Shown one piece after another: positions 16,236 to 25,200 of a stretch of DNA of 47,065 nt (positions are counted from its first letter, which is position 1; each line of letters starts with the position of its first letter). The stretch is from Pseudomonas sp. GD03858 (GTDB lineage Bacteria > Pseudomonadota > Gammaproteobacteria > Pseudomonadales > Pseudomonadaceae). A model generated the notes under the pieces. The model had not been told where the DNA came from. It worked only from the letters and a program-made list of their open reading frames with translations, and searched no databases. A program made the translations under genes and the position numbers. The stretch covers positions 1 through 47,065 of the forward strand of contig NZ_JAOCDM010000032.1 in NCBI RefSeq assembly GCF_029840925.1, read 5' to 3'.

Positions 16236-16309
16236 GTGACCTGTCGGCCCATTTCGGCCTCTAGGCGACCCCTGGCAAAGCTGTTACTCTCGGCGCGCTT
16301 TTGGAGGAT

Positions 16310-16328
16310 CCGGTTTGCAATGAACCGG
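16310..16328. promoter_or_regulatory. CCGGTT-N7-AACCGG palindrome before fadD1
   Basis: A perfect 6-bp dyad with a 7-nt spacer lies in the fadD1 leader, 67 bases before the start codon. It resembles an operator for a dimeric regulator. It does not match the PsrA consensus as I know it. Confidence 0.35.
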
Positions 16329-16395
16329 CCTCTCATATCAATAATAAGCGCATCGACGCGTACCGAATTCGCTGTTGCTGAAGGAGCGGGCTTCC

Positions 16396-18093
16396 ATGAT
16401 CGAACATTTTTGGAAGGATAAGTACCCAGCCGGAATTACGGCGGACATCAATCCTGACGAATTCCCCAATATCCAGGCGGTACTCAAGCAATCCTGCCAA
16501 CGCTTTGCCGACAAACCTGCCTTTAGCAACCTGGGCAAGACCATCACCTACGGCGAGCTCTATACCCTGTCCGGCGCTTTCGCCGCCTGGCTGCAGCAGC
16601 ACACCGACCTGAAACCCGGTGACCGCATCGCCGTCCAGTTGCCCAACGTCCTGCAATACCCTGTCGCCGTGTTCGGCGCCATGCGTGCCGGATTGATCGT
16701 GGTCAACACCAACCCGCTGTACACCGCGCGCGAGATGGAGCACCAGTTCAACGACTCCGGCGCCAAGGCGCTGGTCTGCCTGGCCAACATGGCGCACCTG
16801 GCCGAGAAAGTCGTGCCCAAGACCCAGGTCAAGCACGTCATTGTCACCGAAGTGGCCGACCTGTTGCCACCGCTCAAGCGCCTGCTGATCAACAGCGTCA
16901 TCAAGTACGTGAAGAAAATGGTGCCGGCCTACAGCCTGCCGGGCGCCGTGCGCTTCAATGATGCCCTGGCACTGGGCAAGGGCGGCGCGGTTACCGAGGC
17001 CAACCCGCAAGCCGGCGATGTCGCCGTGCTGCAGTATACCGGCGGCACCACCGGCGTGGCCAAGGGCGCCATGCTGACGCATCGCAATCTCGTCGCCAAC
17101 ATGCTGCAGTGCCGGGCGCTGATGGGCTCGAACCTGCACGAAGGCTGCGAAATCCTCATCACCCCGCTGCCGCTGTACCACATCTACGCCTTCACCTTCC
17201 ATTGCATGGCCATGATGCTGATCGGCAACCATAACGTGCTGATCAGCAACCCGCGCGACCTGCCGGCCATGGTCAAGGAACTCGGCAAGTGGAAGTTCAG
17301 CGGCTTCGTCGGCCTGAACACCCTGTTCGTTGCCCTGTGCAACAACGAGGCGTTCCGCAGCCTGGACTTCTCGGCGCTGAAAATTACCTTGTCCGGCGGC
17401 ATGGCCCTGCAACTGAGCGTGGCCGAGCGCTGGAAGGCCGTGACCGGCTGTGCCATCTGCGAAGGCTACGGCATGACCGAGACCAGCCCGGTGGCGGCGG
17501 TCAACCCGTCCGAGGCCAACCAGGTCGGCACCATCGGCATCCCGGTACCTTCCACCCTGTGCAAGATCATCGACGACAACGGCCAGGAACTGCCCCTGGG
17601 CGAAGTGGGTGAGCTGTGCGTGAAGGGCCCGCAGGTGATGAAGGGCTACTGGCAGCGCGAAGACGCTACCGCCGAGATCCTCGACGGCAATGGCTGGCTG
17701 AAGACCGGTGACATCGCGTTGATCCAGCCGGACGGCTACATGCGCATCGTCGACCGCAAGAAGGACATGATCCTGGTGTCGGGCTTCAACGTGTACCCCA
17801 ACGAGCTCGAGGACGTGCTTGCCGCGTTGCCGGGCGTGTTGCAGTGCGCGGCCATCGGCATCCCGGACGAGAAGTCCGGCGAGGTGATCAAGGTGTTCAT
17901 CGTGGTCAAGCCGGGCATGACGCTGACCAAGGAGCAGGTGATGGAGCACATGCGTGCCAACGTCACCGGCTACAAGGTGCCCAAGGCCATCGAGTTCCGC
18001 GATGCACTGCCGACCACCAACGTCGGCAAGATCCTGCGCCGCGAGTTGCGTGATGAAGAACTGAAGAAGCAGGGCCTGAAGAAGATCGCCTGA
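16396..18093 (+). CDS. fadD1: Long-chain acyl-CoA synthetase FadD1
   Basis: A 565-residue acyl-CoA synthetase, the main fatty acid activator of Pseudomonas. Motifs: YTGGTTGVAKGAMLTH (ATP binding), YGMTETSP, DGYMRIVDRKKDMILVSGFNVYPNELE and the catalytic-lysine region TNVGKILRRELRD near the C-terminus. The start at 16396 has AAGGAG at 16381-16386. It follows fadD2 by 280 nt, a gap that holds a consensus -10 hexamer and three dyads, so fadD1 probably has its own promoter. Its product, acyl-CoA, is the substrate for beta-oxidation and, through PhaJ1, for PHA. Confidence 0.94.
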   Translation: MIEHFWKDKYPAGITADINPDEFPNIQAVLKQSCQRFADKPAFSNLGKTITYGELYTLSGAFAAWLQQHTDLKPGDRIAVQLPNVLQYPVAVFGAMRAGLIVVNTNPLYTAREMEHQFNDSGAKALVCLANMAHLAEKVVPKTQVKHVIVTEVADLLPPLKRLLINSVIKYVKKMVPAYSLPGAVRFNDALALGKGGAVTEANPQAGDVAVLQYTGGTTGVAKGAMLTHRNLVANMLQCRALMGSNLHEGCEILITPLPLYHIYAFTFHCMAMMLIGNHNVLISNPRDLPAMVKELGKWKFSGFVGLNTLFVALCNNEAFRSLDFSALKITLSGGMALQLSVAERWKAVTGCAICEGYGMTETSPVAAVNPSEANQVGTIGIPVPSTLCKIIDDNGQELPLGEVGELCVKGPQVMKGYWQREDATAEILDGNGWLKTGDIALIQPDGYMRIVDRKKDMILVSGFNVYPNELEDVLAALPGVLQCAAIGIPDEKSGEVIKVFIVVKPGMTLTKEQVMEHMRANVTGYKVPKAIEFRDALPTTNVGKILRRELRDEELKKQGLKKIA

Positions 18094-18113
18094 CTCGCAG
18101 CCTATGCGATCGA

Positions 18114-18230
18114 TGTAGGAGCGGCCTTGTGTCGCGAAAGGGGTGCGAAGCACCCCATCGATTGATGCTTTATCGTTGATACCCTGGGGCCGCTTCGCGA
18201 CCCTTTCGCGACACAAGGCCGCTCCTACGG
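18114..18230. repeat. Inverted REP pair
   Basis: One unit (TGTAGGAGCGGCCTTGTGTC... 18114-18156) faces another inverted unit (18186-18230). They lie between convergent fadD1 and the FAD oxidoreductase. The units are of the GTGTCGCGAAAGGGG class. Confidence 0.85.
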
Positions 18231-18252
18231 AGAGATTGCGCAGAGTTGCGGC

Positions 18253-19560
18253 TCAGCGCAGTTTTTCCAGCATCTGGTAGTACCACATCCCCGCCGCCAG
18301 CAGCGGATTGCCCAGCAGATCCCCCATCGGCACCTTGATGTGCTTGCACGCCGCGAAGGTGTCGAATTTCTCCAGCGTCCCGGTCAGCGCCTCGGCCATG
18401 ATCTCGCCCATGATGTGGCTGGTGGCGATGCCGTGTCCGGAATACCCCTGGCAGTACCAGACGTTGTCCGACAGCTTGCCCAGCTGTGGGATGCGGTTGA
18501 CCACGATACCCATGGCACAGCTCCACTGGAACTCGATCGGCACGCCCTTGAGCGCCGGGAAAGTGCGCTCGATGCACGGGCGCAGCTCGCCTTCGATGTC
18601 CCGTGAATCTCGCCCGGAGTAGTTGGCGCCACCACCGAACAGCAGGCGCTTGTCGGCCGTCAGACGGTAGTAGTCGAGCACGAAACGACAGTCGTAGACC
18701 GCCAGGTCTTGCGGATTGATCTGGTCGGCCAGCTCGCCCAGCGGCGCGGTGGTGACGATGCCGCCCATGGCCGGAAAGATCTTGCCCTTGAGCTGGCGTT
18801 TTTCCAGCTTGTGGTAGACGTCGCCGGCCAGCATCACCTGGCGCGCCTCGATCCGCCCCTGGGCGGTGACCACTGCCGGGCGCGGGCCGTGGACGATGTC
18901 GAGGACCTCGGAGTTCTCGAAGATCAGCGCGCCCAGTCCATGGGCGGCGCGGGCTTCGCCCAGACACAGGTTGAGTGGGTGCAGGTGCAGGTTGCGGCGG
19001 TTTTTCAGCGCGCCGAGGTACAGCGGGCTCTGCAGGTGGCTGGCCACCTCGGCGCGGTCGAGCAACTGCACCTGGTCGCCCATGCCGCGACGCTGGGCCT
19101 CGCTCTCGAAGGCGCGCAGCTCATTCATGTGCGAGGGCTTCATGGCGGCGTGCAAATGTCCGTGCTTGAGGTCGCACTGGATACCGTAGCGCTCGACGCG
19201 CTGCTCGATGACCTGGTGTCCGCGCCAGCGCAGGTGCCAGATGAAATCATCCACCTCGCTGCCCAGGCGCTGGCGCATCTGGGTGCGCATGGCTTCGTCA
19301 CCCGACAGGCTGCCGGTGACCTGCCCGCCATTGCGCCCGCTGGCGCCCCAGCCGATGCGGTTGGTTTCGACGATGGCCACCTTCAGGCCGCGTTCGGCCA
19401 GTTCCACCGCGGTGGCCACGCCGGTGAAACCGCCGCCGATGATCGCCACGTCCACCTGCACCGTGCCCTCGAGCGTGGGGTATTCGCTGTGGTCGTTGAG
19501 GGTGGCGCTGTAATAGGACGGCGCGCGCTGGGCCGGTCCATTGCGGGTTGCTGCGTTCAT
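18253..19560 (-). CDS. FAD-dependent oxidoreductase (gamma-glutamylputrescine oxidase-like)
   Basis: A 435-residue flavin amine oxidase of the DAO family, like PuuB, which oxidises gamma-glutamylputrescine to the aldehyde. The dinucleotide-binding motif GGGFTG is at 42-47, preceded by VDVAII. The conserved GASGRNGGQ motif follows (WGASGRNGGQVTGS), and the C-terminus has the FAD-contact NPLLAAGMW region. The start at 19560 follows AAGGAAC on the minus strand. It is next to a glutamine synthetase-like gene on the same strand, 26 nt downstream, so the two form an operon for polyamine breakdown by the glutamylated route. Confidence 0.85.
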   Translation of the reverse strand: MNAATRNGPAQRAPSYYSATLNDHSEYPTLEGTVQVDVAIIGGGFTGVATAVELAERGLKVAIVETNRIGWGASGRNGGQVTGSLSGDEAMRTQMRQRLGSEVDDFIWHLRWRGHQVIEQRVERYGIQCDLKHGHLHAAMKPSHMNELRAFESEAQRRGMGDQVQLLDRAEVASHLQSPLYLGALKNRRNLHLHPLNLCLGEARAAHGLGALIFENSEVLDIVHGPRPAVVTAQGRIEARQVMLAGDVYHKLEKRQLKGKIFPAMGGIVTTAPLGELADQINPQDLAVYDCRFVLDYYRLTADKRLLFGGGANYSGRDSRDIEGELRPCIERTFPALKGVPIEFQWSCAMGIVVNRIPQLGKLSDNVWYCQGYSGHGIATSHIMGEIMAEALTGTLEKFDTFAACKHIKVPMGDLLGNPLLAAGMWYYQMLEKLR

Positions 19561-19586
19561 GAGTGTTCCTTGTTGTAATGCATGTC

Positions 19587-20951
19587 TCAAGCCTGGTGCA
19601 GGTACCAGCGCCAGTCCTGTTCGCCGACTTCGGCCATGAACTGGCGGTACTCGGCGCGCTTGACCTTCAGGTAGACGCCGAGGAAAGCCTCGCCCAGTGC
19701 TTCCCGAGCCCAGTTCGAACGCTCCAGGGCATCGAGGGCGGTCAGCCAGTCGGTGGGCAGGTGTTCGCTAGCCTGGGCGTAGCCGTTGCCTTCTACCGGC
19801 GCACCGGGATCCAGCTGCTGGCGGATGCCCGCGTGGCTGGCGGCGAGAATCGCCGCCGCGGCCAGGTAGGGGTTGGCGTCGGCGCCACAGATGCGGTGTT
19901 CCACATGACGGCTGTTGGCCGGACCACCAGGGACCCGCAGGCTGACGGTACGGTTGTCTACCCCCCAGGTGGGTGCCAGCGGGGCATAGCTGTTGGCCTG
20001 GAAGCGGCGAAACGAGTTGGCGTTCGGGCAGAACAGCAGCAGCGACTCGTGCAGATGGCGCAGCATGCCGGCCACCGCCTGGCGCAGCAGCGGGGTGCCG
20101 GCCTTGTCCTCGCTGGCGAACAGATTGTTGCCGGCGGCGTCGGCCAGGCTCAGGTGCATGTGCATGCCGGTGCCGGCCAACCGAGCGAACGGCTTGGCCA
20201 TGAAGCAGGCTTGCATGCCGTGGGCGTTGGCCACGCCTTTGACCAGGCGCTTGTAGCGCACCGCCTGGTCCATTGCGGCGAGGGCGTCGCCGTGCTCCAG
20301 GGTGATTTCCACCTGGCCCGGCGCGTACTCCGAGATAGCCGTGCGGGCCGGAATACCCTGGGCCTTGCAGGCGGCATAGAGATCGGCGAGGAACGGCTCG
20401 ATCTGCTCCAGTTCGCGCAACCCATAGACCTGGGTGCCACGCGGGCGGCCACCGTCGCTGTCCAGCGCCGGCTGCGGATGGCCTTGTGCATCGCGCTGCT
20501 GGTCGAGCAGGTAGAACTCCAGTTCACAGGCCATCACCGGGTGGTAGCCGTCGGCCTTGAGTGCGTCGATGACCTTCAGCAGCACATGGCGTGGATCGGC
20601 CACACTGGCCGGCAGGCCCTCGCTGGGGTGCATGCTGACCTGCACCGCGGCGGTCGGCACCCGACGCCAGGGCAGGCGTACCAGGCTGTCGTCCAGAGGG
20701 TAGGCGCGGCAATCGATATCGCCGACATCCCAGACCAGGCCGGAGTTTTCCACGTCGTCGCCGTTGACGGTCAGGCCAAGGATGGTACTCGGCAGTGGTC
20801 GACCGCTCTCGTACACCGCCAACAGCTCGTCGCGGTGCAGCAGCTTGCCGCGTGGCACGCCGTTGGCGTCGAGGATGAACAGCTCGATCAGGTCGATATC
20901 GGGGTTGTCGGCCAGGAAACGCCTGGCGTGTTCTGCGGGGGCAAAATGCAT
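19587..20951 (-). CDS. Gamma-glutamyl-polyamine synthetase (glutamine synthetase family)
   Basis: A 454-residue glutamine synthetase-fold enzyme, closer to PuuA/SpuI types than to GlnA. The N-terminal beta-grasp (IDLIELFILDANGVPRGK) and the catalytic domain are intact; conserved stretches include CELEFYLL (Glu ligands for Mg), AGTGMHMHLSL and SFRRFQANSYAPLAPTWGVDNRTVSLRVPG. It should attach glutamate to putrescine or a related polyamine, with ATP. The start at 20951 (MHFAPAEHARRF) is chosen because the frame upstream is Arg/Ser-rich. No aldehyde dehydrogenase or gamma-glutamyl hydrolase gene is adjacent, so the rest of the pathway is elsewhere. Confidence 0.87.
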   Translation of the reverse strand: MHFAPAEHARRFLADNPDIDLIELFILDANGVPRGKLLHRDELLAVYESGRPLPSTILGLTVNGDDVENSGLVWDVGDIDCRAYPLDDSLVRLPWRRVPTAAVQVSMHPSEGLPASVADPRHVLLKVIDALKADGYHPVMACELEFYLLDQQRDAQGHPQPALDSDGGRPRGTQVYGLRELEQIEPFLADLYAACKAQGIPARTAISEYAPGQVEITLEHGDALAAMDQAVRYKRLVKGVANAHGMQACFMAKPFARLAGTGMHMHLSLADAAGNNLFASEDKAGTPLLRQAVAGMLRHLHESLLLFCPNANSFRRFQANSYAPLAPTWGVDNRTVSLRVPGGPANSRHVEHRICGADANPYLAAAAILAASHAGIRQQLDPGAPVEGNGYAQASEHLPTDWLTALDALERSNWAREALGEAFLGVYLKVKRAEYRQFMAEVGEQDWRWYLHQA

Positions 20952-21414
20952 GGTGGATTCGCTCTGGGGCACACTGGACCGCCGCGCACGCGAGCGGTCA
21001 GGCTGAGTCAATCGGCCAGAGGGTGGCCGAGTCGGGTCAGGAGTGCGTGAGCGAAGTGTCCGGTGGGCGCGCGTGACGGCAATGCCACAGCGCCCAGAAC
21101 GCCAGGATGATATGGACCAGTGGATTTTCACCGGCACGGGCCCGGGCCTTCGGCAGCGAAGGGTGGGGCAGCGGGCGGGCGATCATCGGGTCGGGAAGCA
21201 TCCCTGGATACTCACATGGCCTTTAAGGTTGATTAAAGCAGTGAATGGCGACGTTCATTCCGGTGGCAGCTAAACATTGGCAAGGTCTTTCCGCCGCGTC
21301 GCAGCAGCTTAGGAAGCTTCCCATGGTTTTATCGGACCCAGGCAAATTGGCAGGGCCGGGGCCAGAGGTGAAAGTCCCTATGTTTTGCCGGATAGGTAGG
21401 CGACAGGGACAGCC
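20952..21414. other. Intergenic region, no gene seen
   Basis: These 463 bases hold no coding region that I can support; the short frames lack Pseudomonas codon use and ribosome sites. The left part should contain the promoter of the glutamine synthetase-like gene, and the right part that of the next gene. A GTCCCT/AGGGAC complement (21374-21379 with 21405-21410) could mask the ribosome site at 21405. Confidence 0.6.
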
Positions 21415-21912
21415 ATGCAAGCGCAAAGGACTTATCAGGTAATCGCCCATCACGCGATCGTCTTCGATGTCAGCGAGTTCATCATCCAGCCAGGGGAATG
21501 TTGCCAAATCCGGCAAACGGGCCTGCCATGGGTACATGCCGGGCACTATCGGGTCGTTGAAAAAATGGCGGAGCTTTACGACCGGATGCTGGCAGGGCAG
21601 CGGCCTTGCCTGATGACGGTTGCGGTATCGCGGCCGTTAACTCGCCAGCAGGGGGACAGCCTCAATCAGCAGAGGTACAGGGTTTCGGGCATTTTCAGTA
21701 CCGCAGCGGGTAAAGCGACGGCGGATGTTGCGATAGCAATGGCAGGTGGGCCTACGGGGGCGGTCGCAGGGATCGCTGTCACCGGAGCTGTGGCGTGGTT
21801 GATTCAGAATAAGATTCCTACTTTTCATGCTGGGGATGTACTGGCATCGCTATCAGCAACCGTGAAAGGCGGTATTGGTCCCCAATCCAGCAGCCTGATG
21901 TTGATTATCTGA
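21415..21912 (+). CDS. Unrecognised protein, 165 aa, glycine-rich hydrophobic C-terminal part
   Basis: I do not recognise this protein. The N-terminal half (residues 1-90) is soluble with Cys29, Cys30 and Cys66. From about residue 95 it becomes rich in Gly and Ala, with a long hydrophobic stretch AIAMAGGPTGAVAGIAVTGA that carries small-residue spacing like a glycine zipper, and ends SSSLMLII. There is no signal peptide. GC content falls from about 65% in neighbours to well below that here. AGGGA at 21405 is a good ribosome site. The next gene, a small membrane protein, starts 12 nt after the stop, so the two are probably an operon. Membrane insertion is an inference. Confidence 0.6.
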   Translation: MQAQRTYQVIAHHAIVFDVSEFIIQPGECCQIRQTGLPWVHAGHYRVVEKMAELYDRMLAGQRPCLMTVAVSRPLTRQQGDSLNQQRYRVSGIFSTAAGKATADVAIAMAGGPTGAVAGIAVTGAVAWLIQNKIPTFHAGDVLASLSATVKGGIGPQSSSLMLII

Positions 21913-21924
21913 AGGGGAGCGGAT

Positions 21925-22173
21925 ATGTGGGTGCTTTATGGTATTTGCTATGCCCTCGTGGTCGGCACGTTGGTCGACTGGGCATGCCGGTCAAGGTGCA
22001 TCAGGTTTTTTCTCTATATCGTCTTTAACGTCACGGGGATGACCGCCTGTAATCAACTGGGTGAAGAGCAGTTCCTGCAACTTGATGGTATTGGCTGGTC
22101 AGCTTTTTTCGTGGCAATTGCTGCCCCGTTGTTGTTCAAGCGCTCCCGCTATTTCGAGCGTGATCGCGACTGA
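21925..22173 (+). CDS. Unrecognised small membrane protein, 82 aa
   Basis: An 82-residue predicted membrane protein with three hydrophobic stretches: MWVLYGICYALVVGTLVDWA, FFLYIVFNVTGMTA, and WSAFFVAIAAPLLF. The C-terminus is charged (KRSRYFERDRD), so it should be cytoplasmic. I do not recognise a family. A strong ribosome site (AAGGGGAG at 21912-21919) lies in the short gap after the 165-residue gene, arguing for co-expression. Base composition is lower in GC than the flanking hrpA and glutamine synthetase genes. A secretion or immunity partner for the upstream protein is one possibility; it is only inferred. Confidence 0.6.
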   Translation: MWVLYGICYALVVGTLVDWACRSRCIRFFLYIVFNVTGMTACNQLGEEQFLQLDGIGWSAFFVAIAAPLLFKRSRYFERDRD

Positions 22174-22278
22174 ACGGCGGGCACAGGCAGCATCGATTTC
22201 GCAAATCTGCGACAATCCCGCCTCTTACGCCTGCCGATCATGAAAAAGCAGCACTCGCCTGCATCATTAAAAAGCCCC

Positions 22279-25200
22279 ATGACAGACCACGCCATCGACC
22301 AACTGCTAAAGAACCTCGACCACGCCATGATCGCCGACCGCCATCGGTTGCGCCGGCAATTGCACGAGCTGCGCAAGCGCCCCGACGAGGGCAAGCTCGC
22401 GCAGTGGGTGGAAAAGGTCCAGGCCTCCTGCGCCCAGGTCACCGCGCGCCAGCAGAGCGTGCCGAGCATTCGCTACGACGACAGCCTGCCCATCGCGGCC
22501 AAGCGCGACGAGATCAAGAAGGCCCTGGCCGAGCACCAGGTGCTGGTGATCGCCGGCGAGACCGGCTCGGGCAAGACCACCCAGTTGCCGAAGATCTGCC
22601 TGGAGCTGGGGCGCGGCAGCCATGGCCTGATTGCCCATACCCAGCCCCGGCGGATCGCCGCGCGCAGCGTGGCGGCGCGGGTCGCGGAGGAACTGGGCAC
22701 GCCGCTGGGGGCGCTGGTCGGCTACCAGGTGCGCTTCGAGGACCAGAGCGATTCGAACACCCTGGTCAAGCTGATGACCGACGGTATCCTGCTGGCCGAA
22801 ACCCAGCACGACCGCTTTCTCGAGCGCTACGACACGATCATCGTCGACGAGGCCCACGAACGCAGCCTGAACATCGACTTCCTGCTCGGCTACCTCAAGA
22901 CCCTGCTGCATCGCCGTCCGGACCTGAAGCTGATCATCACCTCGGCGACCATCGACCTGGAACGTTTCTCCAAGCACTTCGACGGCGCGCCGATCATCGA
23001 GGTGTCTGGCCGTACCTACCCGGTGGAAACCTGGTACCGGCCGCTGACCAGCGAGCACGACGAGGAGGGCAACCAGGTCGAGGAAGACCTTTCCGTGGAC
23101 CAGGCGATCCTCGCCAGCCTCGACGAGATCGCCCAGTACGAGCGCAGTCAGGGCAAGGGGCCGGGCGATGTGCTGGTGTTCCTGCCCGGCGAGCGCGAGA
23201 TCCGCGACGCCGCCGAGATCCTGCGCAAGGCGCAGTTGCGCCACACCGAGATCCTGCCGCTGTATGCGCGGCTGTCGCCGGCCGAGCAGCAGCGGATCTT
23301 CCAGTCCCACAGCGGTCGTCGCGTGGTCCTGGCCACCAACGTCGCCGAAACCTCGCTGACGGTGCCGGGCATCCGCTACGTGATCGACAGCGGCACCGCG
23401 CGCATCAGCCGTTACAGCTACCGGGCCAAGGTCCAGCGCCTGCCTATCGAGGCGGTGTCCCAGGCCAGCGCCAACCAGCGTAAAGGCCGTTGCGGCCGGG
23501 TCGAGCCGGGCATCTGCATTCGCCTGTACAGCGAGGACGATTTCAATGGCCGGCCGGCGTTCACCGACCCGGAGATCCTGCGCACCAACCTGGCTGCGGT
23601 GATCCTGCAGATGCTGCACCTGCGCCTGGGCGCGATCGATGCCTTCCCGTTCATCGAACCGCCGGATGGCAAGGCCATCAGCGACGGCTTCAACCTGTTG
23701 CAGGAACTCTCGGCGGTCAACCGCGAGAACCAGCTCACGCCGCTGGGCCGCCAGTTGGCGCGCCTGCCGATCGACCCGCGGCTGGGGCGCATGCTGCTCG
23801 AAGGCGCCCGCCAGGGCAGCCTGCAGGAGGTACTGATCGTCGCCAGTGCGCTGTCGGTGCAAGACCCACGCGAGCGTCCGCCGGAGCGCCAGCAGGCCGC
23901 CGATCAGGCCCATGCCCAGTGGAAGGATGTCGACTCCGACTTCGCCGCCCTGGTCAATCTGTGGCGCGTTTTCGAGGAGCAGCGCCAGGCGCTGACCGCC
24001 AACCCGCTGCGCAACTGGTGCCGCAAGAACTTCCTCAACTACCTGCGCCTTCGCGAGTGGCGCGACGCCCATCGCCAGCTGGCGCTGATCTGCCGTGACC
24101 TGCAATTGGCGGTGAACAAGGAGGCTTGTGACTATCAGCCCCTGCACAAGGCGATTCTCAGCGGCCTGCTCAGTCAGATCGGCCAGAAGACCGAGGAGGG
24201 CGACTACCAGGGCGCGCGTCAGCGGCGTTTCTGGATTCATCCCTCGTCGGGCATCGGTCGCAAGCGTCCGCAGTGGGTGATGGCTGCCGAGCTGGTGGAA
24301 ACCACCAAGCTCTACGCGCGCATGGTGGCCAAGATCGAACCGGACTGGATCGAGCCGCTGGCCACCCACCTGATCAAGAAGAACCACTTCGAACCGCACT
24401 GGGAGAAGAAGCGCGGGCAGGTGGTGGCCTACGAGCAGATCACCTTGTACGGGTTGATCATTGTCGGCCGCAGGCCCGTGCACTTCGGCCCGATCGACCC
24501 GGCCACTTCGCGCGAACTGTTCATCCGCGAGGGCCTGGTAGGTGGCGAGATCCAGTCGCGGGCCAAGTGCCTGGCGGCCAACAAACGCCTGCTGGAGCAG
24601 CTCGACGAACTGGAGGCCAAGGCCCGTCGGCGCGACATTCTTGCTGACGAGGAGACGCTGTACGCCTTCTACGAGGCGCGCCTGCCCGAAGAGATCCACC
24701 AGACCGCGACCTTCGACAGCTGGTACCGGATGAACAGCCAGAAGGATCCGAACCTGCTGATCATGCGTGAAGAGGACGTGCTCGCCCGCGAGGCCAGCGA
24801 GGTCACCGCAGCGCAGTATCCCGACCACCTGCAGGTGGGTGAGCTGCGCCTGTCGCTGAGCTATCACTTCGAGCCGAACCATCCGCGTGACGGCGTGACC
24901 GTGCGGGTGCCGGCGCCATTGTTGCCGAACCTGCCGGGTGAGCGCCTGGAATGGCTGGTGCCCGGCCTGCTGGAGGCCAAGTGCATCGCCCTGGTGCGCA
25001 ATTTGCCCAAGGCCCTGCGCAAGAACTTCGTGCCGGTGCCGGACTTCGTCAAGGCTGCCCTGTCGCGCATGGTGTTCGGCCAGGGTGCGTTGCCGCAGGC
25101 CCTGGGCCAGGAGTTGCTGCGCATGACCGGGGCGCGGGTGTCGGACGAGGCCTGGACTGAAGCGGCGGGGCTGGTGGAAGGGCACTTGCGCATGAACATC

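Noticed and set aside
16310..16328. PsrA operator before fadD1
   Set aside because: The dyad CCGGTT-N7-AACCGG does not match the PsrA consensus (GAAAC-N4-GTTTC type), so I list it only as an unassigned palindrome.
14427..18093. Tandem fadD genes as an assembly duplication
   Set aside because: The two proteins differ along their whole length and the order matches known fadD2-fadD1 in Pseudomonas.
16333..18216. 627-codon frame opposite fadD1
   Set aside because: Antisense shadow of an intact acyl-CoA synthetase; no ribosome site or domain.
21043..21273. 76-codon frame in the gap before the unrecognised pair
   Set aside because: No ribosome site, Arg/Gly/Trp-rich composition and no hydrophobic or domain pattern.
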